A stretch of DNA of 64,000 nt from Bursaphelenchus xylophilus (lineage: Eukaryota > Nematoda > Chromadorea > Rhabditida > Aphelenchoididae): NCBI GenBank assembly GCA_904066235.2, contig CAJFCV020000006.1, positions 4,464,001-4,528,000 of the forward strand, written 5' to 3'. The notes below the pieces were generated by a model. It did no database searches, was not told the origin of the DNA, and saw only the letters and a list, made by a program, of their open reading frames with translations. Below are positions 1-12,660 of the stretch, piece by piece (positions within the stretch are counted from its first letter, which is position 1; each line of letters starts with the position of its first letter). The translations under genes and the position numbers were made by a program.

Positions 1-1742
1 TCGCCGTCAAATCAGTCTTCTGTCGTTCGGCTTTTTTTTTGCTTCCCCATTCTTCGGAACGTTTCTTATCCGTGGGTTTTTTGTGTGTTTGGCCAGGAAT
101 TTGTTTTCTCTCCGGTGTTATTACCGTAGAGAAGAGGCCCCGATTGCAACGGCAGGCACAAGTGATGCTGGATGTGTCCTGTGTGACGTCTGGAAATGTG
201 AACCGGAGGTGATGAGCGGGCTTTCGAAGTGTCTTTTTTTTCTGTCATACCATGTGGCTCGGCTTAATTCTAAACGACCAAATGGCTTAATGTTTGTTAC
301 GCTGTTAAAATACACGCAATTACTATTGTAATACTTATTTTTGGTTAAATTTGACCAAATTTTTAGTCGAGGTGTCATTCCAAAAATTTTATCTCAAAAA
401 AGGTTATCTGCTAAACGAAAATTACATTTTCTACCTTGTACAATATTGTTGATTAATAAACTACAGCTTATACAACTAAATACTGTACGCTTTGACGTCC
501 TCCTTTACGTAATAAGCGTTCGTATTGGGTGGAAAAAGGGTCTGTTCGTAAACGGATAATTAACTGTTGAACCGCTTTACCAGTTTTGCCATACTGCCCG
601 AGGCAAGTAAACAAACCCGCGCTTGCAGCCTTACACTATTTCTAAAGCAGAGATTGTCACCCCTTCGAGGTTTCATTTGGCGTGTTTTGGCACACATCTC
701 GATAGTTTGTTCAAATTTTGTATTCTGCCCTTATTCTCCTCCAAAATCAAAGAACCCACCCAAACCGTGTTCACAACGTGCCTTGAGGGCACGAAATCAC
801 CTCCAACTGATGATCAGCTCTGCTATCATCCGTTCCTTTCTTTCTCACCTCCTTCCAAGACGATAATCACATTCATTTCCATCTCGGATCACATGTTGCA
901 CTCGCCGCCCTTTCCCGAATTTTGTCCATCTATTTTTTAAGTCCTCAGGCACTTTTTAAATTGAAAATCTCTCCCAGATTTCGGGGATTGTTTGGCGATG
1001 ATATTAAATTGTTTTTTTTTCACTGTTTTGGCTCCGTTTCCGGGTGGTATTTTCAGGAAAATGTCCAATTTTCCTTTTTCTTTGCAAAAATTTTCGTGTC
1101 CGACACAGTAAACAGCCGTATATTTTGGCTGCTTCTCGCTTTATACGACCTTTTACGCCCTTCGCTACCAATAAAACGCAGTAATTCCGCAATAATTTGT
1201 TGTTAACTTTATAGTACACTAGGTGTATCTAGTTGAAAATAATAACAAATATGGACTCGCTAAGGCCTCAAAAATTACTGCTTTTATGCGTAGTGCAACG
1301 AACTGCCTGCGTTCGGTACGTATAAAGGGCAAGCGCGTGTTCTACTACACATCGATAGCACTTTCTACTCGAAAACATCCAGTAATTACCATATCCGCTT
1401 TACACTTTCGTAAATGCCCGACCTACTTTACGTTTCATGTTACACTTCGCAGCGAAAAAAATCATTTTTTCATTCATTCACGTATTTTACCAGAAATTTC
1501 CCCGTTTTCCGCGAGAAATTACGATTTGTCTCGCTAAAGGAACACTTGACCTTTTTATGATCAATGTGTCAAGAGTTGTTCTTGGTAATAAAGCTGTCAG
1601 ATTGTTCGCTGGTTTCGTGCTGACGTGCCCTTGAGGTTATCTTTTGATAAATTTTACGGTTTTTGGTATTTTTAGGTGACTAAACTGCCGCATCATTGTC
1701 CTTGCTTGCTGCTTTTGTTAATTGAACGGGTAATTTGAGGCA
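1..1742. other. Upstream spacer of the nuclear receptor gene
   Basis: No coding region is supported here. Open frames are short, low in complexity and lack plausible splice partners. The stretch probably holds the promoter and 5' UTR of the receptor gene that follows. A T-rich acceptor-like site ending in TTTTTAG at about 1669-1675, some 68 bases before the start codon, could receive a spliced leader or end a 5' UTR intron. Confidence 0.5.
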
Positions 1743-4700
1743 ATGGATCGTGCTTCGCCGGATCTTGGAAGTGATGAAGGTGAGAGGGATTACTAGTAGA
1801 AGTTTAGTTACAATCCGCATAATTTTTTCTATGAAGGAAAAGGTTTTTTAGCTATGTTTTCGGCTTAAACTAGAGACTGATACCTAAAATAAGTCACAAT
1901 TCCATTTCTAGTTGGAAATTCCTCTTGATTGTGCCTAAAATAGCGATTAATAGACGGAAGATGTATTATTCTTGTTGTTGTAATCATTTCCGACTCGAAC
2001 ATTACCCATTTTTATTTTAGGCGATGAGCGTTCGATCGGCACCAGCAGTGGAAACTTGGTGTGCCTCGTCTGTGGCGACACTGCAACGGGTAGACATTAT
2101 GGGTCAGTGGCTTGCAACGGTTGTAAAGGCTTCTTTCGACGGACTATTAGACGGAATTACAAGTATAGCTGCAGATTCAGCGGGAATTGCCAAATCGACA
2201 AACGTAAGTCTAAAATAATATAATTTTTTGATTAAAAAGCGATGTTTATAAGAAGTTCGGCAATCCCATTATATTTCCATCATATTTTTATGACTCTATA
2301 TTGCATTTTTTCAGATAATCGAGCAGTTTGTCGAGCATGCCGTTATGCAAGATGTATAAGATACGGCATGAAAGTTGATGGTAAGTTGACGTTTTTTTGT
2401 GGATTTTATTGTTTCGATACGTCTGATGAGCCTTTTTGGAGTTCGCGGAGGTTTTAAAACCTTTTTTCCACCTGTTTATCAAACGTTTTCATAGAAAATA
2501 ACACTTGGCATGAGTCAACTGTTGATTTCTGTCGAATTAAAACTCATTTTTCATTCCCTTATTTTTTCAGCTGTTCAAAACGAACGCGATTTGATTGGAA
2601 AGCGTCCCAGAACACAGTCGGCCAACGGCCCTGGGACGATCTCCCCACCAAACGGATCAAATCCGGTCGCATCGCCGACCTCGGTGGGGGTCGCAAATTT
2701 CTTCAATTCGGATAGCACTGGCTCAGGGTAAGTGCACTGGAGTGCACGGCCTAAATGGAGTGTTCTTTGGGTATTTGAGTGCATTACACTTGAGTACTCT
2801 GAAAGGCAAATAGCCTTTCGTTTTTAATTCTGTGCACTTTCGGATAGTAAGGGTATGATGCATTTTCAGCACGGTCCCCACAACATCCACGGACCCTTGG
2901 GAATCTCCAAAGGCGTTGCTGGAATTACTGTTAAGGTCGGAGGAAAAGGAGAAGAACTTGAGGGCCACGGTGATCAAGGAGACGGGAAAATTGGAGTTCA
3001 CAACCAAGAATGAACCAGTAAGTAATGTTTTTTGAACAAAATTTTTTGCATGGTTTAGAAGTTTTGTTGATTACGAGTTCCACTGTGGCTTTAGTTTGAA
3101 ATTAGGTGCGGAAAAATAAATTGCATTTGCAGCAGCTACTTTTTACCATTTATATTTTTCGTTCTTTACAAGGGGCGGTTTTCGCGCGGCTGCGCCCTTG
3201 CTTCAATTTAAAATTTGACCCATAATGTACAAAAATTGATGTCATTGTGAATTCCCGATTAATAACACTGTTTTTTTCAGCGTTTCTCCACCAACGCCAA
3301 CCGTCGGAAGGCTACGTACAATGATATCTTGCACTCCCTCCATAGCCAGTTGTTATTGGTCATTGAATGGGCGAAAACGCTTCGGCCATTCGCCGAATTG
3401 TCAACGGAGGACCAGACCGCTCTGCTCAAGAACTTTGCCTCTCAACATATCGTTCTCTGTGTGGCGTATCGCTCGATCAATGCTTGCGACATGTTGCAGT
3501 TGATCAACGACACTTGTATTCCAAGAGCTAGTGGAAGAACTGAGTAAGTGAAGGCGTGCAAAATGATATTAAGGGCTTCTTAGAGGTATTCAGAACTTTG
3601 GGAGTGCATAGCGGGCTTTTTCGAGGGTTTTTTAGCAGAAATTTATATTGTTTTAGGTATTTTTGACAAAAAAAAATTTAAAATTTTGTAATTTGACCAT
3701 GATTCTTTGCAGTGATTTCTATTCGAAGGACTGTGATCGAGTCATGGACACTCTGGTGGCTCCAATGAGATTCCTACAGATGGATGATGTCGAATTTGTC
3801 ACCATGAAAGCGTGTGTTTTATTTGATCCGGTGGCCAGAGGCCTCTCCAACGAAAGTGTAATGAAAGTCCTAGACACTCGCCGAAGAATCTTCTCGGCCC
3901 TGGAATTCTACGCAAAAAGTCGCCACGGCGAAAATTCGAGTCGAGTTGGAGATCTGACCTTCTTCATCTTGTCGCCCTTGCAGGTGGGTATTTTTTATTT
4001 TTTCTTCTTTGAATTTAGATAAACTATGACGAAAGGATGATTTTAGAGCTTGGCAAGATCAATTTCCGAAGATATTTTGGTCTCCAAATTGAGCGGAATG
4101 GCCAGAATTGACATGCTGATGGAGGAATTGATCCTCGAAGACACCGAACCCAAGCAGAGGACCCCTCTCAACCTCCAAAGATCTCTCTCGGAAACCGAGG
4201 ACCCGTCCTTTGTCGATTTCCCGGCCCCAATGTCGGCAACTTCGGAGCCTCAGCTGTCGAATCCACCGTCTTACGAGGACCCGTTGGTATTCCAACCGGT
4301 GGGCTCGGCCCCGGCCCAGGGTGATCTTCAAGTCCCAACGGATAAACATAATGCGATTCCCGCGATGAAAAGTGAGATGTCGCCGATTCATCAATACGAA
4401 ATGATGTCCACTCTGTCTTCGTATGTGTTTGGTGGGACTTTGCAGAGGTAAATTTGGGAGTTGTGATGGGCTGGGATGTTGGAGAGGGGTTTAATTTAAT
4501 GATTAAAATTTAAAAAAATATTATTTTTATATTTTTTATAATTTTCATTGAAATTTTTGGCTAATTTTTTGCGATTTTTTCTTATCTTTTCATTAATTCA
4601 ATCTGAATTTTTGCTAATTGAATTATAATTTTTCTTTTCCAGCCCTCTCTCCCCCTCGAATGACGTCATGTTTTCCTCGGCAGCCAGTGTGAACCCGTCG

Positions 4701-4898
4701 AACGACCTCATTGAATCCAAAGTGAACCCTCAAGCCATGGAAGAGACGGTTATGATGTCCTCGCCCCCCTCTCAACAATGGCCACAGAACCCTCCGATGA
4801 GTTCAGGACGCCTCTCGGCCCACCTAAATTACAATAACACCCCGAATGTGGCATCGCCGGGCAATATGTTCATGCCGCAGGCATCTCTCAACTTTTAG
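1743..4898 (+). CDS. HNF4-type nuclear hormone receptor, 593 aa, nine exons
   Basis: Ligand-regulated transcription factor acting in the nucleus. Exons: 1743-1779, 2021-2203, 2315-2380, 2571-2727, 2870-3017, 3281-3543, 3713-3983, 4047-4447, 4643-4898. All phases agree and total 1,782 nt. The DNA-binding domain covers residues 27-90, with zinc ligands C27, C30, C44, C47 and C63, C69, C79, C82. The P-box region reads [10 protein letters not shown], and VQNERD follows the domain, as in HNF4/NR2A-like receptors. The ligand-binding domain lies at about 190-400 and ends in an AF-2 helix near 396-405 ([10 protein letters not shown]), close to the HNF4 form. A Ser/Pro-rich tail of about 188 residues follows. 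The start sits 13 codons into a short first exon. An AATAAA signal lies at 5442-5447. HNF4-like receptors are greatly expanded in nematodes, so I assign no nhr number. Confidence 0.93.
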
Positions 4899-7062
4899 AC
4901 CCATTTTTGGATATTGTTTTTCTTTTCTCTTGCACTTTTTATGACTCTTTTGAACAGGTCTTGCAGTGTGTTATCGGATATCGGCAACAATGTCATATCT
5001 TTGTGTCCTTTTATATTTTTTATGTTTTTCAAACTTTTGCCATTTTAAATTTTTTCAATGCCATTTTTTATTCAGATTGCCAAAATTTTTGTTTGTTTTA
5101 TGGTTTTTTAAGCATTCTAAAGCTTTTTTTACAGCTATATATTGGTTTTTGAATCGTTTTTTTTTGTTTTCCGATCAATTCTCAATTTCAATATCATTTG
5201 TTTCGTCTTTTTGAGACTTTATACCTAGTCCAACGAAAATTGCGGCAGTTTATTTCCTCTCCCTTCCTACGAGTCCTACAATCCTCTACCTTTATGTATA
5301 ATCCAACCCTCAGCCAGAATTTTATGTCGAGAATTATTTGATACCTCAGTGAAGGTCGATTACCCTCCATTTCTATTGGTTATCATATTTTTTTGTTCTT
5401 TTCGAGTAGGTAAAGTTTTATTTACTGGTCTTTTTTTATAAAATAAATTGAAACTTTGATTTTTGTTATATTTGCCGACAAGGAGACATAAATTGTATTA
5501 TCCATGAGGTCATTTCGAAAAGAAGTTTTAAAAGTTTTGTTTGCTGATGTCGGAGTAGAGTCAAATTGTGGATGGGCGATCCAAATAGGCTGTGAATCAA
5601 GCCTTGGAAGTTACAGCTCATGATTTACGAGTTGAACCTATTTATTGAACGGTCTTTGCAGGAGAGACTATTGAAGATCCGAAGAGAGGTGATATAATAC
5701 AAAATGAATCAGAACTGCTACTTTCTTGTAAGCCAAAGAGCCCTTGCGTGTGCCTTGGAAAGCTCCAATCTCAATTTTTACGAAGCACGCCAATCCAACG
5801 TGCTTGAAGCAATTTGCTGACCAAGATTTAATCAAATTCACGTTTCGTTACAAACAGAATTTTTGTTGAAAAATCTTTGGCTGTTTTTCTCCTGGCTGCA
5901 TGGGACAAAATCTTGTTCTTTGTCAGAAACGTATGTTTTAAAAATTTTCGTGACTCCATCTAAAATTCTTTCTACAACATTGTGCGTCCCGGCATTTTGG
6001 GTTGATACCTCAAAATAGGTGATAAGCTCTCCTACACGTCAAAGAAAAAGTGAAAGAACAAGGAATCATTGATTGTTGACGAAATGTCGGTGAATTATCG
6101 AGTCACAAAAGAAAACTTCCCACAACGTTTAGAAACAACTAGAAAAGCGGAAGTCGAGCTCTAATTGCGCCATTATCGATCGAATTTTTGTGACACTTCG
6201 CTCCAAAAAGGTGGTCTCAAAGATACGATCTTTTCACCCGATCATCCAAAATTGAGCGACTTGATAAATGGTGAATTGGAAAGAGTAGACAGTTATCTCT
6301 CTGTTAGAGGTTCAGAAATTTGTATGTGTTATTCAGTCTTTGAGATATTCGACTTCAAACTTCCCAAAATTGAGAACTTTGCAATCGCCTAGCGGGCGAC
6401 GTTTAGTCACGAATCCTACAAAAATGGGCGATCAGCACTACAACATCATTCTCAATCATCATGCAAAGTTTCAGAACGTTTTCTGGCTCGAAACTCGACT
6501 TATTGAGCCATCTTTCCTGCTATTATAATGATTGAAATCGTTGCCCGGGCTTTTCGCAAAATGACAAAATCCGTGGCATTCCGCAACTAGAGATATTTTA
6601 ATTATCAAACTCATCAAACATGGTGTTTTTGAAAGACAAACCAGACCTACTATAACAAGAAAAATTCACTGATAGGGTCTATAGCTTTTTTCTGTCAAGA
6701 TTTTGTTCAATACTGGGCTAAATTACAATTTTTGTAATTTCTCGAAGAAGCCAAAAAACATTATTTAACAGTACGCCAAACATTTGTTTTCGTGGCGTGA
6801 CGCGATCAGAATTCCGTGAAAAAACGTTGTGTCCCAGAGAATTTCGAGAAAAATGTTTTTTCAAAGAGAAAAATAATTTTTCTATCTCGATAATTCTGTG
6901 GCACTTCGCAAAAAATCAATGATCCGAGATTCCTTGTTTTTTCAATTTTCTGAAAGAATTTTTTTGACGTGTCCTAGGGCTCCATCAGCCTTATTATTTC
7001 TCCTCACTAAGCCTTCTCGTAACCTCTACCATGCATGCAACGATGAATCGCGATCCATAGTA
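4899..7062. other. 3' UTR and gene-free spacer
   Basis: The first 550 bases are T-rich and run to an AATAAA at 5442-5447, probably the receptor's 3' UTR. The rest has only short open frames, none with recognisable domains. It may hold old repeat remnants but nothing I can name. Confidence 0.5.
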
Positions 7063-7866
7063 GAGTGGGGGAATGATCCAGGGGCAAAAAAACGTACCAT
7101 TTCGCATTCGGGAAAGATCAAAGATGTGGCAAAATGCTTCCTTAAATCTCTCCAAGTAAAAAAAAACTTTGTTTTGAAGGGCGCGCTATTTCCTTCACAA
7201 AAAGAGCGGGCGCACGTCAAGAAAAAATAAAACAAAAGCGCTCAAGCAATGAAAAATTCTTGGCATTCTGTTTGATCTCAAAGACAATTTTTTGCGATAA
7301 AGATAGCCTGATTACACGATGAAGATGGGGTAGAATGGGGTTATTGCATACATAAATTTGAAGCTGGGCTCCTGCTTAACCTGAACATATATATTTCATA
7401 TAAAAAATCGGTCGTCTTCTATCTGTTTGAAGCCTAAACTAACAACGCCTAAAAAATGTTGCGATTTCGAGGATTTCTCTAAGATTTTCCCTCGCCCCTA
7501 TTTGAAGTTTCGTGGAAACATAGTCTGGAACAAGGCGGATTTTTTGAGCCTAAAACGAAAAAAATCAAATGAGCCAGTTTCGAGATAGAAAATCTCTTCA
7601 TTTTGCGCAATATTTCGCCTTTCCTCTGACCTCGTCCAAAAAAACTGTCATTGAGACGGATTTTTTGGACACTTCCGTAAGCGGAAACAGAATGCCAACT
7701 TTCGTGTTGATACATAACCCTTTGAGCGCAAAATCTTGACGTGGGGCGCGCTTATGATTGTGAAATCGGAGTTTTTCACTTGGAGAGGGAGACATTTTGC
7801 GACATTTTTGATACTTCCCGGATGCAAAGTGGAACGTTTTTTGCCCCTGGATCAGGTCCCCCACTG
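7063..7866. mobile_element. TA-flanked MITE, 804 bp (Tc1/mariner-like termini)
   Basis: Terminal inverted repeats of about 80 bp: the left end starts GAGTGGGGGAATGATCCAGG and the right end closes with TCAGGTCCCCCACTG. Both sides are flanked by TA, at 7061-7062 and 7867-7868, as produced by Tc1/mariner transposases. No transposase frame survives. A short relative with the same terminal sequence lies at 20774-22407. Confidence 0.75.
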
Positions 7867-7948
7867 TATTGTTGACCCGAAAAGTTGTAGCATCTAAAAT
7901 CTTTTCTTCAATTGATAATTCTTGTGGACTCAACGTCTAAACAACTCA

Positions 7949-8397
7949 CAGGGGAAGTACTCCAAGTGTGACGCTCAGATTTTGATGAAACTTGGCACAA
8001 ATTCAGAATAATTTTTTCTAAGATATATGCGAGAATCCTAGCTCGCGCTTTGCAGAAACCACCGAGATTTTTAGATCGAAAGTCGGCGAAAATTTAGGAC
8101 TTTTTGCCGAATTTCCGCACGAAAAGTTTCATGCCTATTTCAACTGTAAAGGATAATGTTTCTACAAAAAATCAAATTTTTCCGCACGAAACTGCCAAAG
8201 TTATGGCCAAAAAACGGTTTCCTCTCTGACCGCTCTCCACGTTTAGCGTGCTCTCTCGGCGGCAAAAATCGTTCGATATCTCGGCAACGCAAGCAAAGCG
8301 CGAGCTAAAACTTTCAGGAATTGATATTTAGTCCAAACCCGACGTGTGTGCAAAATTTAAAGAAAATCTGAGCGTCACACTTGGAGTACTTCCCCTG
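7949..8397 (+). mobile_element. 449-bp MITE, copy 1, TSD TCA
   Basis: Begins CAGGGGAAGTACTCCAAGTG and ends with the exact reverse complement. The inverted ends continue into CGCTCAGATTTT, about 32 bp in all. The flanks carry the 3-bp duplication TCA (7946-7948 and 8398-8400). A 449-bp copy in opposite orientation lies at 30819-31267 with TSD TAA. Three-base T-N-A duplications suggest a PIF/Harbinger-like mobiliser, though this is inferred from termini only. No coding capacity. Confidence 0.85.
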
Positions 8398-8400
8398 TCA

Positions 8401-10352
8401 GGAATGCTGGATTGTAACATCAAAGCTTGACCAAATCAAGTTACGTTTCATTTACAAATTCCCCCTAATACGGTCGGAGAGGTCAATGCTCGATTTAATC
8501 GAGACGATTTACCTTCATTTTCCTCTTCCTTTACTGGAAATTCAATACCATTACTTTTGCAATTACAAACCGCGCCGCATATCGCTCACTTTGAGTGACA
8601 TTTTAATCGCCTCTCCCGGGGCCTGCTCAATCTTTTCCTCATACAAAAGACGGGCGTGGGGAACGATTTGGAACGGTGATCATTTGTAGGGGAGCAGGAT
8701 CGGGGAAACCTTTTTTCTTGGCGGGATTTTATTTCTGATTTCGTCCGACGAAACGCAATCTTTTTTCACATTTCCACGTTGTTATAAATGAAGCCCCGCT
8801 TTCTCGCGTTTCTAATTGGGGTGGAAGGGTAATTGCGGAAGTGAAAGTAGAGAGTTTGGTGGGTGTTAACGGCAGGGAATGGGGGAGAATATTAGAGATA
8901 GTATCGAGAGGTTACCATGGAGTTTGTTTTGGAGTATGTTTAGGTTGTTGCTCTTTGTCAATCCAAGGAGAGACTAAAAGTTTTGCCGTTGTCATTTAGG
9001 GATTTTCTTGTCTTAATCGTAAGTGTGCACTAGTTCGGGATGATTTTTAAAATATGAGCTACTTCCGGCTTTTCGTCCACTTGCCCTTACCACTTTGGAA
9101 AAGTCAAAAGCTCAACGAATCTTGTAAAAGATAAGACTTTTTGTGCTGCAGAATAAGTTTTGTTTTAGCCTTTTGCAAAAATCCCTTGAGCCCTCGTTCC
9201 ATCCATTATGATCTCTTTTGCAAACATCCAGCCAAAAATACCGCAATCTCTAAAAAAGTTGTACTATGACCCACCATGTTGTCCATCACTCCTTTCACGA
9301 TTGTTTTTGTCTGATATCGCAAAATTTTCTGCGCCTTTGCACCTGACCAATGTATTCTAGCTACCAAGGTTCCTTTCCATTTCTCTAATTGAATTCAGCA
9401 TTCGAAGAAAAAACTTTGATTCAATTTTGATTTTATTAATGTGCAGAATTGTTATCTGAAAGATTATGGTATATAATAGGGGGGAATTGCAAGGTATTAA
9501 GACAAATTAGGATTAATGAAAAATAAGCGATTTTATTTGCGTTATCCACTCCAACCAAAAAATCAATTCGAAAAGAGAGATAAGAGAAATAATATAATAT
9601 TTACTATAGAATTTGATGAAACAGGTTCATAAAACGACATTTTTAACCCGAGATTTTTTGTTTGAAAATTACCTTGTAATGATACCTTTTCGGAGAGCAT
9701 AAATTGGCATTTTATCGATTTTCCAAAATTAAGACAGTACGTAGAAAGGCAATATCCATGGAATTTATATCTGGTCCTAATCAGAAATGATCTCTGCAAT
9801 GTAGATACAGACTTTTAGTACTCTAAATCCCTGTAATTTAATCCTTATTTCTTTCCTGTTTTCATTTAATTCCACTTCGTAATATCCTGTTCACTAACTC
9901 AAATTAAAAAGGGACATAAATCTCTTCTTTGTCAGCTGTTTGTTAACCTCGCATGTTATCACTTATATCCTCAGAGAATCGGGCCAAATGATAAGGGCTG
10001 AACACACGTTTCCTCTCGGGTAATCACGTGTCAGGAACCCGTCAATCTCGTTGTTTTTTGTTTTCCAAGTTCAAGTTGAATGAGAATCGTTCTATTTTTT
10101 ATTTCTCCCGTTTTTGCAAAAGACTGAATATGTTTATGCGACTAAACAAGGTCACTGTATATTGGGGAATGTACTGCAGAAGGCTTGTGATTTTTTTGAC
10201 AATGCCATAGGAGGGTTCTTTATGTTTATATAAACAAAAAAGTACGGCAATACTGAAGTGTTGGATATTTTTAAAAGTCGACGAAAATTACAGAATCGTA
10301 TTTTACAAATATTTTTTGTTGCATATCAAATTAGTGGTCTTTCTTAGCGAAA
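8401..10352. other. Gene-free spacer upstream of the five-exon gene
   Basis: No supported coding region. The sequence is AT-rich with scattered short open frames. An acceptor-like TTCTTAG at about 10341-10347 lies five bases before the next gene's start codon and is a candidate spliced-leader site. Confidence 0.45.
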
Positions 10353-12070
10353 ATGCCGCGCCTTCCCGTGGTTTCCATGGAGGACTTGGATCTATTTCCT
10401 CAAAATATTCTGAAACTTCGATATCCACTCGATCGACGAATTGACACCACTGAAATTGATGAGGTAAGCTGCACAATCTTGCAAGAAAATCGTGTGTAAT
10501 TCAACACAAAAATTTTGATGTAGGAGTATTAAAAAAATTTACTGCAAATTTAAAATCGGCTTTACAGTTTAGCTTCAATCATGTACTACTTTTTAGTCCG
10601 AATGCATACTTATTTTGTAAAATACGTGTCCTCAATCCATGTTTCCAATTTTAAGTTTCTCCGCCAACATGATCCAATTTGGTGGTCTCGATTGGTGATC
10701 GCTGCTCGTGGCTTCTTGGTGAACATGCAGGATTACACCGAAGAGCAGATCTTCAACTTGGACGATGCGTTTATCGAAATCCATCGGGTTTTTGTAGCTA
10801 AAAATACCATTCCTACCCCGCTCAGAGTATGATTTTTATATTTATATTATCAATTCATTATGTCTAATCATCTTATGTCATCATTTTTCAGTTCATCCAA
10901 AACCTCAACACTTTATATTCTGTTCCAAATTACCTTGAGGTTCTCCAACGGCTGGACCCGAGCAAGAATGGATACCTGGAAGAGAATCCATTCGAATTTG
11001 AGCCGCAGAGATCGGCGTTTACGCAAATGTTTGGGTCGCCGGAGAGATATCAGAACCTAGGAGTAGCAAATAGTCAAAAGCTGGCGTACGATGTCTTCTT
11101 CAGGCTGCTAAAATTGTGCTTCGAAAGGTTCAGAGATCCCAATTCGACGGTTAGAAAAGGAATTAAATTCAGTACGGTGAGTTTTGTGAGGATTTAAAAA
11201 AAAGGTCGAGTTTGTGCGGCATGTCAATTTCTGAAAATTTTTGCTTGCGCTTTGCAGGCAACGTCGAGATACTAAACGATATTTAGTGTCGAGAGAGTAT
11301 GCAAGACGCGGAGGGCGGTCAAATATCAATTTTTTCCATTTTTGGCAGAAAATTCTCGGTCGTTTCTGCAAAGGATAAACTAGCAATCTCACATAGGTCT
11401 TCTTGTTATGAAAAATCACTCTAAATTCTCGCCCGATTTTATCGAAATGAACGTCACGCTTGGAGTACTGCTCCTGGCCGTTAGTTTTGTTGTATACTAT
11501 GTAGGGGTTCCACTGTATGAAGGAATCCCATGCTTTTTCTAAAACGAGCTAGTTTGCAGTGCCCAATGCGAAGCTTGAATCTTCATGTCTCCCGTTAAAG
11601 TCCCTGCACAGCTCCTTCGAAAAGCCATTTTCCCGGCTTGAGTGGCGTTCTGATTTATCGTTTGTTTTCGTGACGGGACGCAATGATAAATTCGGGGCGA
11701 GGTTTTCTCTTTTCAAAATAAATCAATTTTTCATTTCAGGACCCAGAATGGCAACCCGATAATCGGGTGGTCCTTTTCCAATCATTTGGTCAAAACAATC
11801 GTACCTGGGTGCTGACTGATTTCGACCGTCATATAATCTCCCATTGGCGGCCGAATGGAATTCAAATAATCTTTGGCGACGCTTATTTGGAGAAGAAACA
11901 TCGTGGTGGCTTCAATTTGTGTGACTTTTGTGGAATGCTGGAACAAGCAGTCGGTCAATTTCCAGTCTACCAAAAGCATCGGTAAGAGACAGCCAGTAGA
12001 TTTAAAAAATTATTTTAACAGTTTCTGCTCGGAACAATGCTTTGCCTACTTGTTGGACGGCAAGAAATAG
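10353..12070 (+). CDS. Uncharacterised 285-aa protein with C-terminal paired-cysteine motif
   Basis: Exons 10353-10463, 10656-10826, 10892-11176, 11740-11981 and 12022-12070 join in phase to 858 nt. I do not recognise the family. The N-terminal two thirds is charged and helix-prone (for example TEEQIFNLDDAFIEIH and KLAYDVFFRLLKLCFERF). The C-terminus has CDFCG, then FCSEQC split across the last intron: two CxxC/CxxxC pairs about 25 residues apart that could bind one zinc ion, broadly like treble-clef or MYM/TRASH-type fingers. The start has an acceptor-like TTCTTAG just upstream. An AATAAA lies at 12287-12292. Intron 3 holds a decayed repeat related to the 449-bp MITE. The exon 2 acceptor (TTTTAAG) is weaker than the others. 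Confidence 0.8.
11215..11478 (-). repeat. Decayed 449-bp MITE relative within an intron
   Basis: Shares diverged blocks with the 7949-8397 family: a segment like GCTTGCGCTTTGCAGGCAACG, a GAGAGAGT block, and a terminus reading AACGTCACGCTTGGAGTACT. The 5' end is lost. It lies in intron 3 of the five-exon gene. Confidence 0.55.
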
Positions 12071-12660
12071 CTTTCTACTGCCCTCAAGGGCAGTAAACGA
12101 TCAACAAGACCGAATTTAATGAAGCGTTTGTAATTTTACCATCGCATTTAGCGACTCAATGGGCTCACTTTTATTTTCACAATCAAATACGTGTACATAG
12201 TTCGGTAATTACAAAACGGATTTACCATAATCACAATGGCTGCAATTTACGGATAATATTATACATATTTTTTTATATTGTTTTCTAATAAACTTCCAAA
12301 TGTTTTTTGTATTAGACAGACGAACATACAACTAACCGAAGCATCACCTGCAGTAAGCAGTCATTTTCTTAGTACACAAAGTGTGAGGGTCAGGAGATTT
12401 ATTTGGGAACAATTATGATTCCAGACGGTGCCGGTTACCCTGAGACATTGCTTTAGACGGTAATAAGTACTCTTCATGCTGACAATGAGTTAGCTATCTT
12501 CCGGGACTCTAAGCACATATATAACGTTGGGGAGGTAGTCACCGATCCAAAGGAGAAAGAATTGAGGGTTTATTGGGACGAAATGAAGCACGCACACATA
12601 ACCGAAATCCGGAGACAGAATTAAAAGATATTGGGATTGTCTGTTGTATTTATACTTCCT
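12071..12660. other. 3' UTR and spacer
   Basis: Contains the probable polyadenylation signal AATAAA at 12287-12292 for the preceding gene. Nothing else is recognisable. Confidence 0.4.
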
